Shown here: positions 17,154-26,189 of the stretch, piece by piece
Position numbering within the stretch: position 1 is the first letter of the stretch
Layout of the letters: the number at the start of each line of letters is the position of its first letter
From: G965240365 sp965240365
Lineage (GTDB): Bacteria; Pseudomonadota; Gammaproteobacteria; Eutrophobiales; Eutrophobiaceae
DNA length: 64,000 nt
NCBI GenBank assembly: GCA_965240365.1
Contig: OZ251218.1
Span: 2,418,001 to 2,482,000 of the forward strand
Direction of reading: 5' to 3'
Translations under genes and position numbers: made by a program
The notes under the pieces: model-generated
Database searches by the model: none
What the model was told of the DNA's origin: nothing
The model's input: the letters and a program-made list of their open reading frames with translations, nothing else

Positions 17154-18256
17154 AGGTTCTTTTCGATCCGCAAGTCTTTGCGTGGCAGAGATACGGCGGT
17201 ATTTCGCGGCTCTTTGCGGAACTCTATCGGGAATACACGACGAAAGATTACGGTGTAGAATTGTTTGTGCCATTATGGTACGGTGACAATGTGTATGCGA
17301 AAGACAGCCAAATGCCACAAAGATCGCTTCTCACGGATAGACATTTCCTGGGAAAATCCCGAATTTCAAAAGTTATAAACACGGCATTATTTCCAAAATT
17401 AACGAAACAAGCAGATCCGGATATCGTGCACCCAAGCTACTACGACGATAGTTTTCGACGATCAACGAGAGAGATTCCATTTGTACTTACCGTTTATGAT
17501 ATGATACATGAGCGTTATCATGAAACATTTTTTGTCCGCGACAGAGCTATAACAAGAAAGAAAAAAGAATTAGCTCATTGTGCTGCTCGCATTATCACAA
17601 TATCCGAAGCAACCAAGAGAGACTTGATCGAATTATTTGAAGTGCAAGAAAAAAAGATAGATGTGGTTTATCTTGGTAACAGCCTGAAATACTACAATAA
17701 CGAAAAAAAAGAGCGGGCACGGCACGGTCAACCCTATATCCTGTTTGTCGGTCAGCGCTCTTTGTATAAGAATTTCTTTTTTTTTCTGTCCAGCATCGCT
17801 CCAGTGATTCAAAACAAGGATCTGGATCTGTGGTGTGTGGGCGGTGGGCCATTTACCAGAGAAGAAAAACGCTTGATGGCACGGTTGGGCGTCTTGAATC
17901 GAGTCCTTCAATTCAACTTATCGGAAGCGAAGCTATCAGAAGCCTACGCGGGTGCATTGATATTCGTATTTCCATCACTTTATGAAGGTTTTGGTATCCC
18001 GATTCTCGAGGCATTTTCCCAATACTGTCCAGTAATCGCCAGTGATATTCCAGTATTTCGAGAGATCGCTGGTGATGCGGCGGTGTATTTTGATCCGACT
18101 GAATCTGAAGCGCTTCGTGGGGTCGTTGAACGTGTTATTGATAACACAGCACTATGTCAAGATATTATAGCACAAGGCGTTGCTCGCGGGAAATTATTTT
18201 CCTGGGAACGATGCGCGCGGGAGACGGCGGAAACGTATCGATTAGCAGCTAGGTAG
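17150..18256 (+). CDS. Glycosyltransferase, GT4 family
   Basis: A 368-residue GT-B transferase. The N-terminal acceptor domain contains the glycine-rich WQRYGGISRL. The C-terminal donor domain has FVGQRSLYKNF and the GT4 motif PSLYEGFGIPILEAF with its EX7E glutamates. The family resembles bacterial mannosyltransferases of MtfA type. TTG start at 17150 with AGGAG seven bases upstream; the start overlaps the previous stop. A diverged second copy of the last third lies at 19936-20449, so this region was duplicated. The substrate is not known. Confidence 0.85.
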   Translation: MKVLFDPQVFAWQRYGGISRLFAELYREYTTKDYGVELFVPLWYGDNVYAKDSQMPQRSLLTDRHFLGKSRISKVINTALFPKLTKQADPDIVHPSYYDDSFRRSTREIPFVLTVYDMIHERYHETFFVRDRAITRKKKELAHCAARIITISEATKRDLIELFEVQEKKIDVVYLGNSLKYYNNEKKERARHGQPYILFVGQRSLYKNFFFFLSSIAPVIQNKDLDLWCVGGGPFTREEKRLMARLGVLNRVLQFNLSEAKLSEAYAGALIFVFPSLYEGFGIPILEAFSQYCPVIASDIPVFREIAGDAAVYFDPTESEALRGVVERVIDNTALCQDIIAQGVARGKLFSWERCARETAETYRLAAR

Positions 18257-18488
18257 TCTGTTTCATAATGCGCCAAAGCCAAGTATATAGAAGTATATAA
18301 TTGTCAGGTTGCAACGGCGAAGACATTTGGTCAATCACCAGTATTAAAGTATAATCAGTCCAATATTAAGCATCGTGGCTTCTATCAAGAATCGGTGGAA
18401 ACAAGGGTGCTTGAATAATTGAAAAGCATGAGCCTCATCTGAATAAGCACTATGGTTACTTGGCAAACCAAAGGGCGTGATTGACTAT
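18257..18488. other. Gap before the IS3 remnant
   Basis: The first 50 bases resemble the sequence after the truncated glycosyltransferase at 20450 (TAGTCTG.TTCATAAT, then TATA.A.GTATATA), which supports duplication of the flank too. The rest is broken frames, with a stretch near 18288 reading YIEVYNCQVATA that I cannot assign. Confidence 0.5.
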
Positions 18489-18814
18489 GGTTACAGAGGC
18501 AGCCAGTATCTGTCCATCCGCTATACGGAACGACTGGCTAAGGCCAACTTTAATGTGTTTGTAGGCTGCGTGGGGGATACCTGCCTATAGTGAGCAGCCC
18601 TATGACAATGGCTCCGGTAGAAACCATCAACAATCTCTACAAAGTAGAGCGAGCGACCTGTACTTGAATAGAATAGTTTAACCACTGTCGTTTACCCCGC
18701 TCTATCGGCGATATACCACCCACTGAGAATGAAATGATATATCATCAACAAACCGAGTTAAGCGAAATCGCATGACTCAGATAAAATCACCCCCGATAAA
18801 CTCAGGGCGATTCA
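18489..18814 (+). pseudogene. IS3-family transposase (OrfB) 3' remnant
   Basis: Three broken pieces reproduce the C-terminal end of an IS3-group transposase. 18489-18590 reads SQYLSIRYTERLAKA...VGCVGD then a stop. 18608 onward reads MAPVETINNLYKVE in a shifted frame. 18677-18775 reads FNHCRLPRSIGDIPPTE then a stop. Intact relatives have YVSIRYTERLAEAG, ALAETINGLYK and WFNNRRLLEPIGNIPPAE in the same order. The sequence AGGGCGATTCA at 18804-18814 resembles the usual right end (GGGGCGGTTCA). The left end and most of the gene are missing, so it is dead. Confidence 0.82.
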
Positions 18815-18851
18815 CCTTCCCTAACAGATCAAGCAGGTCTTATCTTTGACT

Positions 18852-19856
18852 ATGATTAAACGCGCCCTGATTACGGGAGTTACCGGACAAGATGGTGCTT
18901 ATCTGGCCAGGTTCTTAATTAAAAATGGATATAAAGTCTTCGGTGTATCAAGAAAACTCACGCCTGATAATACTATTGGTCTCAGTTTTCTGGGAATATT
19001 GGAAGAAATAGATTTGTTTGAAGTAGATCTGCTCGATTTAAATAAGGTCATTGGCCTTTTCGAAAAAATACAACCCCAGGAGGTATATAATCTTTCAGCT
19101 CAAAGCTCGGTCGATTATTCTTTCCAAACTCCGGCACTTACATTTTCTTACAACACTGCCAGTGTACAGAATCTCCTTGAGTGTATACGTTTAGTAAATA
19201 ATGATATTCGCTACTATCAGGCCTCAAGTAGTGAGATGTTTGGAAATGTATCTTTGAAGAATCTGCCGATCAGTGAATCGTTACTTTTTCATCCGGTAAG
19301 TCCGTATGGCATTTCTAAAGCATCGGCACATTGGCTTACGGTTAATCATCGTGAGGCTTATGGTATTTTTTCATGCTGTGGCATTCTTTTTAACCATGAG
19401 TCGGCGCTGAGAGGAGATCAATTTGTAATAAAAAAGATTATTAGATCAGCTTTAGAAATAAAGTCCGGAAAACGCGATTTCCTTACTCTGGGAAATTTAG
19501 CAATCCAGCGCGATTGGGGCTATGCTCCAAAATATGTAGAAGCGATGTGGCTCATGATGCAAAAAGAAGAGCCTAAGGACTATATCATTTGCTCTGGATA
19601 TTATGCTAGCTTACAGGAAGTAGTTTTGAGAGTTTTTGAGAAACTAGATTTGAATATGATCCGCCATCTGCGTCTCGATAATAGTTTTATTCGTTCACTA
19701 GATCTCAATGTAATCTATGGCGATAATTCTATGGCCAAAAGAGATTTGCAATGGAACTATGATATAAATGTTGATCAGCTAGTTAATTATCTCATAAAAG
19801 ATATTGCAGACTATATGAGCTGGTTGGAAAACAATAAAACTTTAAAAGATAGCTAA
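18852..19856 (+). CDS. GDP-mannose 4,6-dehydratase-like SDR
   Basis: A 334-residue extended short-chain dehydrogenase. The NAD(P)-binding loop is GVTGQDGAYLARFL near residue 8. The active site shows ASSSEMFG and SPYGISKA, supplying Ser, Tyr and Lys. NFxHES-like FNHESALRG and the R-rich tail of GDP-mannose dehydratases follow. The best-known family reaction is GDP-mannose to GDP-4-keto-6-deoxymannose, a precursor of fucose, rhamnose or perosamine; a related 4-reductase cannot be excluded. ATG at 18852 chosen over a TTG two codons upstream. The gene is strikingly AT-rich compared with the core genes and lies between an IS remnant and a gene fragment, so it was probably acquired. Confidence 0.75.
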   Translation: MIKRALITGVTGQDGAYLARFLIKNGYKVFGVSRKLTPDNTIGLSFLGILEEIDLFEVDLLDLNKVIGLFEKIQPQEVYNLSAQSSVDYSFQTPALTFSYNTASVQNLLECIRLVNNDIRYYQASSSEMFGNVSLKNLPISESLLFHPVSPYGISKASAHWLTVNHREAYGIFSCCGILFNHESALRGDQFVIKKIIRSALEIKSGKRDFLTLGNLAIQRDWGYAPKYVEAMWLMMQKEEPKDYIICSGYYASLQEVVLRVFEKLDLNMIRHLRLDNSFIRSLDLNVIYGDNSMAKRDLQWNYDINVDQLVNYLIKDIADYMSWLENNKTLKDS

Positions 19857-19935
19857 TAAATTGAAGATCGCCTACTTTCAGAGAAAACTGCGAAGTTTGG
19901 AAATTTTAGCGTAGAGTTAATTTTTAAAGAGATTC

Positions 19936-20449
19936 GTTTATCGGCCAGCGCTCCTGGTATAAGAATTTCCTGTTTTTTCTGTCCGGCATCGCGCCGCTGA
20001 TCCAGAACAAAGATCTGGATCTGTGGTGTGTGAGTGGTGGACCATTTACCAGGAAAGAAAAACGCTTGATGGCACGGCTGAGCGTCTTGAATCGAATCTT
20101 TCAATTCAACTTGTCGGAAGCGAAGTTATCAAAAGCCTACATGGGCGCGTTGGTATTTGTGTTTCCATCATTGTATGAAGGTTTCGGTATTCCTATTCTC
20201 GAAGCGTTTTCCCAACATTGTCCAGTAGTCGCCAGTGATATATCAGTGTTTCGAGAGATCGCTGGTGATGCGGCGGTGGATTTTGATCCGGCTGAGCCTG
20301 AAGCGCTTCGTTTGGCTGTTGAACATGTTATTGATGACACGGCACTGCGTCAAGCTCTCACGATACAAGGCGCTGCTCGTGAGAAACTGTTTTCCTGGCA
20401 ACGATGCGCGCGGGAAACGGCAAAAACGTATCGATTAGCGGTTGGATAG
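19936..20449 (+). pseudogene. Truncated GT4 glycosyltransferase (C-terminal third)
   Basis: Encodes about 170 residues aligned to the end of the transferase at 17150-18256, from FIGQRSWYKNF through PSLYEGFGIPILEAF to the final CARETAKTYRLA. The frame opens just after a TAA and has no plausible start before a GTG at 20030. The acceptor-binding half is absent, so it should not function alone. The sequence 3' of the stop also resembles the flank of the full copy. I read it as the residue of a duplication followed by deletion, with the GMD-like gene now between the copies. Confidence 0.8.
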
Positions 20450-20692
20450 TCTGCTTCATAATACACTGTGACCGGCTTTTAGGCTGCACAATAGCTAAGC
20501 ATATACAGGTATATATTAACATCAAATGTTATTCACCCGGCTGCCTATGCGTGATAGTAGCCAGTGTGTATTCGTAGATATATTGCCAAGATGTAATAAG
20601 TGCTTGATTAACAGTCATTAACCGGCGCGTGAGAAGAAGTTGCGCGCATATTCAAAAGGCACGAGCGCATAATAATCTAGAAAAAAGTAAGT

Positions 20693-21562
20693 ATGATTGG
20701 CATCACGACGTTTGGTGATAACTGGCTCAAACCCAGCTTAAAGCGGTTTCAAGCGCAAACACGGGTCATGGACATATTCGATCGAGTGTCGATTAACTCA
20801 GAAGACGATTTGCCGCTTTGGTATCGAAAAGAGCATGCGGCGCGTCTCATCCGGGGTACCCGTGGCTTTGGATATTGGTGTTGGAAACCGTATATCGTTC
20901 TTCAAACGCTTGAAAATATGCCCGACCTGGAAATATTGTTCTGGAGCGATGTTGGGTCTCACGTCCGTGTTGAGGGCCGCAATCGTATGTGTGACTATAT
21001 CGAAGCGCTCAAAGGGTCGTCTCATGACGTGCTCGCCTTTCAAGGGTCGATAGACGGCGTTTATTTTGATTACGATGGCCGCAAGCTGCCGGACCTCACC
21101 GAGGCGCACTGGACCAAGGGCGACCTTTTTTACGCTTTTCAGGTCGGTGAACATCATACCCATGCACAGTCGGCTCAGTTTGGGACAGGTCTGTTTGGTG
21201 TAAAAAATAACAGTTCCGTCAAAGATATGCTGCACACCTGGATACACAAAACCGCAGAAACGCCATCTTTGTTCAATGACGAAAAATCCGTAAAGCCAAA
21301 CTTTAGTGGTTTCAGAGAACATCGACACGATCAATCCTATTTTTCACTCTGCGTTAAGGAAATAGGCGCCGTTCGTTTTTCAGCCTTCGAGTACTGGTAT
21401 CCCAAATTTACAGAAGATGGCAGCGATGCATTACTTGCTGCGCCAGATTGGGAAACGATTGATCGTTCTCCATTTTTTGCAAAGCGTGACAAATATATCA
21501 CCGTATGGCAGAAAGGAATACGGGCAGCACGTCGGTTAGCGTCAATTTATAGGCATGACTAA
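20693..21562 (+). CDS. Putative glycosyltransferase of a polysaccharide locus
   Basis: A 289-residue soluble protein that I do not recognise with certainty. The combination GFGYWCWKPYIVLQTL (about residues 58-73), an acidic FWSDVGSH (about 83-90) and FGTGLFGVKN (about 161-170) is familiar from uncharacterised GT-A-like proteins in capsule and O-antigen clusters, where the Asp-containing motif would bind the metal-sugar donor. It lies between the truncated GT4 gene and a convergent GT4 gene. Transferase function is inferred from motif layout and context only. Confidence 0.5.
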   Translation: MIGITTFGDNWLKPSLKRFQAQTRVMDIFDRVSINSEDDLPLWYRKEHAARLIRGTRGFGYWCWKPYIVLQTLENMPDLEILFWSDVGSHVRVEGRNRMCDYIEALKGSSHDVLAFQGSIDGVYFDYDGRKLPDLTEAHWTKGDLFYAFQVGEHHTHAQSAQFGTGLFGVKNNSSVKDMLHTWIHKTAETPSLFNDEKSVKPNFSGFREHRHDQSYFSLCVKEIGAVRFSAFEYWYPKFTEDGSDALLAAPDWETIDRSPFFAKRDKYITVWQKGIRAARRLASIYRHD

Positions 21563-21735
21563 TCATACGTATTTCGTATATTTGCTTTATTTAATGGCCT
21601 CTTTCAAAATCAGAATGGGTAATATAATAATTTTGGTATTTTATCGGCGCAGAAATGTGCACAACTTTCATGGCTTAGATAAAACTACCTTTGATAAACT
21701 GAAGTAATTCAATGAACAGGATATGACTGCCTTAG

Positions 21736-22917
21736 CTATGCGCGCATCAAAATTTTATATTCATCTGCCACTTGCGACCAATCAAAGCGCTGGATAACTT
21801 TTTTTTGCAGTAACTCTGATCTTCTACGCGCTTCAACAGGCTCATCCAACACTCTTGTCAACGCCTGGTACAGGCTTTCTACATCCGCCTGCCTGAATTG
21901 TAAAAAATCATCATCATGAATATCCTGTATTGCCGGCAAATCCGACACGAGAGTGACACATCCACAAGCTAAGGCTTCGGCTGCTACCAGCCCCAGCCCT
22001 TCCTGATCACCATCAGAAGCCACCACTGAAGGCATTACAGCAACTGCCGCCTGATTAAATAAACTTGCCAGTTCTTCTGTTTTTACCGCGTCTCGAAAAG
22101 TGACATTCTTCTCCAAATTTAATGACTGGCTTAATTGAATCAAGGCTTTTTTTTCTGTGCCGTCACCGACGACAAGCAATTTTTCATTTGGCTTTTCTTT
22201 TATCAGTTTTGCGAAAGCCTGCAATAGATAATTAACGCCTTTCTTCTCAACCAGACGACCTGCAAATATAAAGCCGGATCGCTCCGAATGATCAACGCGA
22301 TCTAAAAAGACATTTTTACAATCAATTCCCATTGAGCGCACATGAATAGTACGTTGCACGCCTAAACTTTTTTGACAGAATTTTTTCATGGCCTGGCTGA
22401 CCACTGTAACATAGTCAGCCCTGGTAAATACTCGAACCTTGAGCCTGTTCAATAAAGAATTTTTCAAGGAAAACAGATCAGCGCCATGACTGGTGACCAT
22501 CACTTTTACAGAGTCAGAATAAAATCGCCTGATAAGTAATGCGATGAAACCCTGTGGGATGACCCAGTGGGCATGTATAATATCTACCTTATATTTTTTA
22601 GCCAGCTTTAGACCGGACAAGAACATAAAGAAAAACAGAAACGGAATTTGTAACGCAAGCCATTTGTTTTGTTTTAGATTGGGTACTATACCGCCTTCAT
22701 AAGCAAGTTTCTGCCAGGTCACTGGCAAGTAACGGAAACGATGTACATTCACACCTTCGAGAGTCTCTGTTAGTTTTGCCTTGGCTGTATGCGGTGTTAG
22801 CACATGCACTTCAAAGACATTCTGCAAATTACGACTAAGATAATGCACAAATGCCGGTTCGGTGTCACCTTGCCAGCGAGGATAGGTAGTGGTTAATACC
22901 AAAAGTTTCTTTTTCAT
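21736..22917 (-). CDS. Glycosyltransferase, GT4 family
   Basis: A 393-residue GT-B enzyme. The N-terminal part begins LVLTTTYPRWQGDTEPAFV and has IIHAHWVIPQG near residue 113. The donor domain has FAGRLVEKKGVNYLLQAF, VGDGTEKK, and EGLGLVAAEALACG carrying the EX7E pair. The sugar and acceptor are unknown. It is the only gene of the central glycan block on the minus strand before uxs, and it is flanked on its promoter side by an 840-bp repeat region. Confidence 0.86.
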   Translation of the reverse strand: MKKKLLVLTTTYPRWQGDTEPAFVHYLSRNLQNVFEVHVLTPHTAKAKLTETLEGVNVHRFRYLPVTWQKLAYEGGIVPNLKQNKWLALQIPFLFFFMFLSGLKLAKKYKVDIIHAHWVIPQGFIALLIRRFYSDSVKVMVTSHGADLFSLKNSLLNRLKVRVFTRADYVTVVSQAMKKFCQKSLGVQRTIHVRSMGIDCKNVFLDRVDHSERSGFIFAGRLVEKKGVNYLLQAFAKLIKEKPNEKLLVVGDGTEKKALIQLSQSLNLEKNVTFRDAVKTEELASLFNQAAVAVMPSVVASDGDQEGLGLVAAEALACGCVTLVSDLPAIQDIHDDDFLQFRQADVESLYQALTRVLDEPVEARRRSELLQKKVIQRFDWSQVADEYKILMRA

Positions 22918-23757
22918 TTTTCTCTATGCTTTAGTTATTATTTATTCTCATAAAAAACCTTCTAATTGCTGTTGAAATTAGAAGTAACTATTCCTGATAT
23001 TAGCAATAAAAGATAGACCGCTATCGGCAACTATACAATTATTTTATTTTCTGATCTAGCCCTTGTCTGGGTTCGATCAGGGTCACCTCATCTAAATTAC
23101 GTAGATGGTAGAGCAGTGCCTGCCTGCTGCAGGCAGGCGAAGGCCGGAATCCAGGAGGGCGGGCCGGGATGTGAAATGAACGCCAGTCCTGCCTGATTGT
23201 CATTCCCGCCTGGGCGGGAATGTATTTCATAAACCACTGGATTCCAGCTTTCGCTGGAATGACAACGGGGGCAATAGGCGCATTATGGGCGATGCTAACG
23301 ATATCGTGGCCAGGATAACCAACGCCTTATTTTAGATGAGGTGACCCTGCATTCCTGCTAAAGCCCTGCCTGCGGCAGGCAGGCAGAATGACGGAAAGCC
23401 AGAACAACACCCCGTTGTCATTCCAGCGAAAGCTGGAATCCAGGAGGGCGGGCCGGGATGTAATATGAGCGCCAGTCCTGCCTAATTGTCATTCCCGCCT
23501 GGGCGGGAATGTATGACATAAACCACTGGATTCCAGCTTTCGCCGGGCGGCTACGGGCATCCTGCCCTCACGCCGCATACAGGACATCCTGTCCATAAAT
23601 GACGGCGGGGGCGATAGGCGCATTATGAGCGATATTAACGATACCGTGGCCAGGATAACTGACACTTTACTTTAGATGAGGTGACCCTGCCTTCCTGCTA
23701 AAGCCCTGTCTGCTACAGGTAGGTCGCCGCATACCGGATATCCTGTCCATAAATGCA
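22918..23757. repeat. Tandem duplicated repeat block
   Basis: No gene in 840 bp. Two direct copies of a unit of roughly 290 bp are visible (about 23147-23400 and 23437-23715). Each runs GGAGGGCGGGCCGGGATGT, GCGCCAGTCCTGCCT, a CATTCCCGCC/GGCGGGAATG hairpin, CATAAACCACTGG, a second hairpin, GATAGGCGCATTATG, CGTGGCCAGGATAAC, and GATGAGGTGACCCTGC. The second copy has an insert in its second hairpin (about 23549-23600, with ACAGGACATCCTGTCC). Palindromes CCTGCCTGC-GCAGGCAGG lie at 23119-23137 and 23365-23383. The last 20 bases before the 23758 gene repeat the insert motif. Confidence 0.85.
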
Positions 23758-24513
23758 ATGAAAAAACCTAAATTCAGTATTATTACAATATGCCACAACG
23801 CCGCCGCTCATCTTGAGCAAACCATCCAAAGCGTCGTATACCAGGACTATGCAAACCTTGAATATATCGTGATAGACGGAAAATCCACTGATGCCACGGC
23901 GACAATTCTCGAAAAATATAAGGCAAAAATAGACCATATAACCTCTGAAACGGACAAAGGCATCGCAGATGCCATGAACAAGGGGCTTAAACCCGCATCG
24001 GGAGATTGGATATTATTTTTACATGCCGGAGATTATTTATTGTCTGGCAACGCTATTTCAATGGCGCTGGCAAATATTCAGAAAAATCCCGGCTATGATA
24101 TCTATGCCTTCAACATCCTGTTTGGTGACTCGAACCAGTGGGCGGAAAAAAAAAGCAAAGGTTTTCGACCATGGATAAACGTCAAGACTCAATTTCAGCA
24201 TCAAGGCGCGATTTGCAGTGACCGGATTTTTCAAAAAATCGGCAACTTTGATATTAACTATAAAATTGCCATGGACTATGACTGGTTTCTAAGGGCATAC
24301 AGGGCCGGATCGCGAGCAAGAACAGTGAACGAAGCCATCAGCTTTATGAGGAATGACGGCATAAGCAGCCGACTGGACAAAGATACTTTAAAAATTCGGC
24401 TTTCGGAAGAAAAAGCCATTCACTATGCGCACTGCCATTCGTGGCTGCTCAAGGCAGGCTACGCTCTCTGGTGGCGTCTCTATCCGCTTTATAAACTCAA
24501 CAAGCATGGATAA
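23758..24513 (+). CDS. Glycosyltransferase, GT2 family (WcaE/WfgS-like)
   Basis: A 251-residue soluble GT-A enzyme. FSIITICHNAAAHLEQTIQSV opens the fold and YIVIDGKSTDAT is the donor-binding strand. LFLHAGDYL replaces the usual DXD with the AGD form typical of this subgroup, and MDYDWFLRAY near residue 178 is the acceptor-side motif. It would add one sugar to a lipid-linked glycan at the cytoplasmic face. The ATG follows directly after repeat sequence with no clear ribosome site, so the repeat block may have displaced the native leader. Confidence 0.82.
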   Translation: MKKPKFSIITICHNAAAHLEQTIQSVVYQDYANLEYIVIDGKSTDATATILEKYKAKIDHITSETDKGIADAMNKGLKPASGDWILFLHAGDYLLSGNAISMALANIQKNPGYDIYAFNILFGDSNQWAEKKSKGFRPWINVKTQFQHQGAICSDRIFQKIGNFDINYKIAMDYDWFLRAYRAGSRARTVNEAISFMRNDGISSRLDKDTLKIRLSEEKAIHYAHCHSWLLKAGYALWWRLYPLYKLNKHG

Positions 24514-24725
24514 GCAGCAAAGCAAGGAGATGAAGATTCTCGTAGCTCGGCGATTTAAGGCGCTTTAACCAAATGGCCGAATACACCGAAAGCACCAGTT
24601 GCCGGAGCGAATTCATTAATCATTACTCTGTCGCTGATGATGTCCTGCCGTGCGAACGCTGCGACCGGTGCAAACTGGTAAGCCAATCGTCAGCCAAGGG
24701 AAAGGTTTGAAGTTAGGAATCTACA

Positions 24726-25817
24726 ATGCGGATCCTCGTTATCGCAAAGCGCCAGTACACCGGTCGTGATGTCATAGATGACCGGTTCGGTCGAATTTAT
24801 GAAATCCCCTACCACCTCGCCAACGATGGGCACAGCATTATTGGGCTGACGCTAAGTTATCGCCCTCGTTCCAACAGCGTCCTCAACGACAACGTGAAGT
24901 GGCAATCGGTAAACCTGCTGCCTATGGGGCTGCCACGATACTGGCAAGTGCTAAAACAAATCATGCGCGAGCACTCGCCCGATTTGATTTGGGCGTGCGC
25001 CGACGTTATTCAGATCTCAATCGGCGCGTATCTAAAACAGCGCTACGGTACGCGTTTGGTTCTCGACCTCAATGACAATTTTGAATCATATGGACTAACC
25101 AGGCTTCCCGGCATGACCTATATGCTGAAACGCGCATGCCGACTGGCTGACGGTTTGACATTGATGAGCCATTCGCTTGACGACTATATTCGCGAAAACT
25201 ATGCAACCGACGCATTGAGCATCGTCGCGCCAAGCGCCATCAACGACAATCTCTTTTACCCCCGAGATCGCGATGAATCGCGCGCTTCCTTAGGACTTCC
25301 CCTCAACGCAAAGCTCATTGGAACGGGCGGCGGCATCGTATCCAGCCGAGGGATTGCGGCAATGTTCAAAGCGTTCGAATTGCTTAAAAGCGAAATTCCT
25401 GACTTATATCTCGTCTATGCCGGCCCTCGGGATAAAACACCACAAAATTTCTCGGCCGAACGCACCATCGATTTAGGAATACTCAATCAGCAGCAAATGC
25501 CGTTCCTTTTTTCAGCACTCGACGTTGGTATTGTTTGTAATTTGGATTCCACGTTCGGTCGTTATTGTTTTCCCCAAAAGCTCTACGAAATCATCGCCTG
25601 TGGGACGCCCGTGGTGGCAACGAGCGTGGGCGATGTCCGAGTTGCCTTGAAAGATACCAAGCATTCCTTATTCGAGCCCGGAGATCACCAAACCTTGGCA
25701 GAATATGTGCGTGAACATCTACGTAGTCCGCGCACTGCGCCAATGATTCCTGCACAAACCTGGCGATCGCGTGCCAGTGACGTAGATACTTTCTTCAGGC
25801 AAATTATGGCCAGCTAG
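24726..25817 (+). CDS. Glycosyltransferase, GT4-like
   Basis: A 363-residue GT-B protein. The N-terminal domain contains GRIYEIPYHLANDGHSI and LVLDLNDNFESYG. The C-terminal domain contains GGGIVSSRGIAAMFKAF, LVYAGPRD and the donor-site stretch FPQKLYEIIACGTPVVATSVGD. It is a glycosyltransferase by fold; the sugar is unknown. A 212-bp gap without visible genes precedes it. Directly after its TAG, in another frame, lies the C-terminal end of a different transferase (25823-25981), pointing to a recombination junction. Confidence 0.8.
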   Translation: MRILVIAKRQYTGRDVIDDRFGRIYEIPYHLANDGHSIIGLTLSYRPRSNSVLNDNVKWQSVNLLPMGLPRYWQVLKQIMREHSPDLIWACADVIQISIGAYLKQRYGTRLVLDLNDNFESYGLTRLPGMTYMLKRACRLADGLTLMSHSLDDYIRENYATDALSIVAPSAINDNLFYPRDRDESRASLGLPLNAKLIGTGGGIVSSRGIAAMFKAFELLKSEIPDLYLVYAGPRDKTPQNFSAERTIDLGILNQQQMPFLFSALDVGIVCNLDSTFGRYCFPQKLYEIIACGTPVVATSVGDVRVALKDTKHSLFEPGDHQTLAEYVREHLRSPRTAPMIPAQTWRSRASDVDTFFRQIMAS

Positions 25818-25822
25818 GGCTA

Positions 25823-25981
25823 TCCTTCAATGCGCTGCTGGTAGGCTCTGCCAGCACCCTCAATGGAGTTGCCCCGGATTTAGCGCAAAAACTTGAGGCG
25901 GGCGCGCTGGAAAGCGCTGGACGATTTAGCGAAGCCAGACTTGTTGAGAGGTATATCGATATTTATAAATCCCTTATTTAG
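25823..25981 (+). pseudogene. 3' remnant of a second glycosyltransferase
   Basis: The frame from 25823 to the TAG at 25979-25981 is open for 52 codons (SFNALLVGSASTLNG ... AGRFSEARLVERYIDIYKSLI). The last part is the usual C-terminal helix of GT4 enzymes, which ends in a tyrosine-rich Y..IY.SL. It is in a different frame from the preceding gene and has no start. I infer a truncated gene fused to the neighbour by deletion; too short for a firm family call. Confidence 0.5.
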
Positions 25982-26189
25982 AGTCTGTCTATAAAAATTG
26001 CATAAGTATCCGTAGCGTATTATAGTTTATTGCCATGAGTACAAAGACTGAATTAAGAAATCAAAAGCGTCTGGCGTATTCGCCGGAACTCAATCCTGAT
26101 CTGCCTGTAGCAGATAGGTGAGCGCGTCTGTAATCATGCTAAATGCCAGTTCGCCTAACGCTCTACTTATGATATAAAGGAACAATACC
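25982..26189. other. Intergenic, nothing recognised
   Basis: Contains a degenerate CTGCCTGTAGCAGATAGG palindrome near 26101 and a short frame (MSTKTELRNQKRLAYS) that I cannot assign. An A-rich AAAGGAACAATACC precedes the next gene as its ribosome site. Confidence 0.4.

Noticed and set aside
18288..18420. Second transposase fragment (YIEVYNCQVATA...) before the IS3 remnant
   Set aside because: The frame is open for about 40 codons but I cannot match it to a transposase family with confidence.
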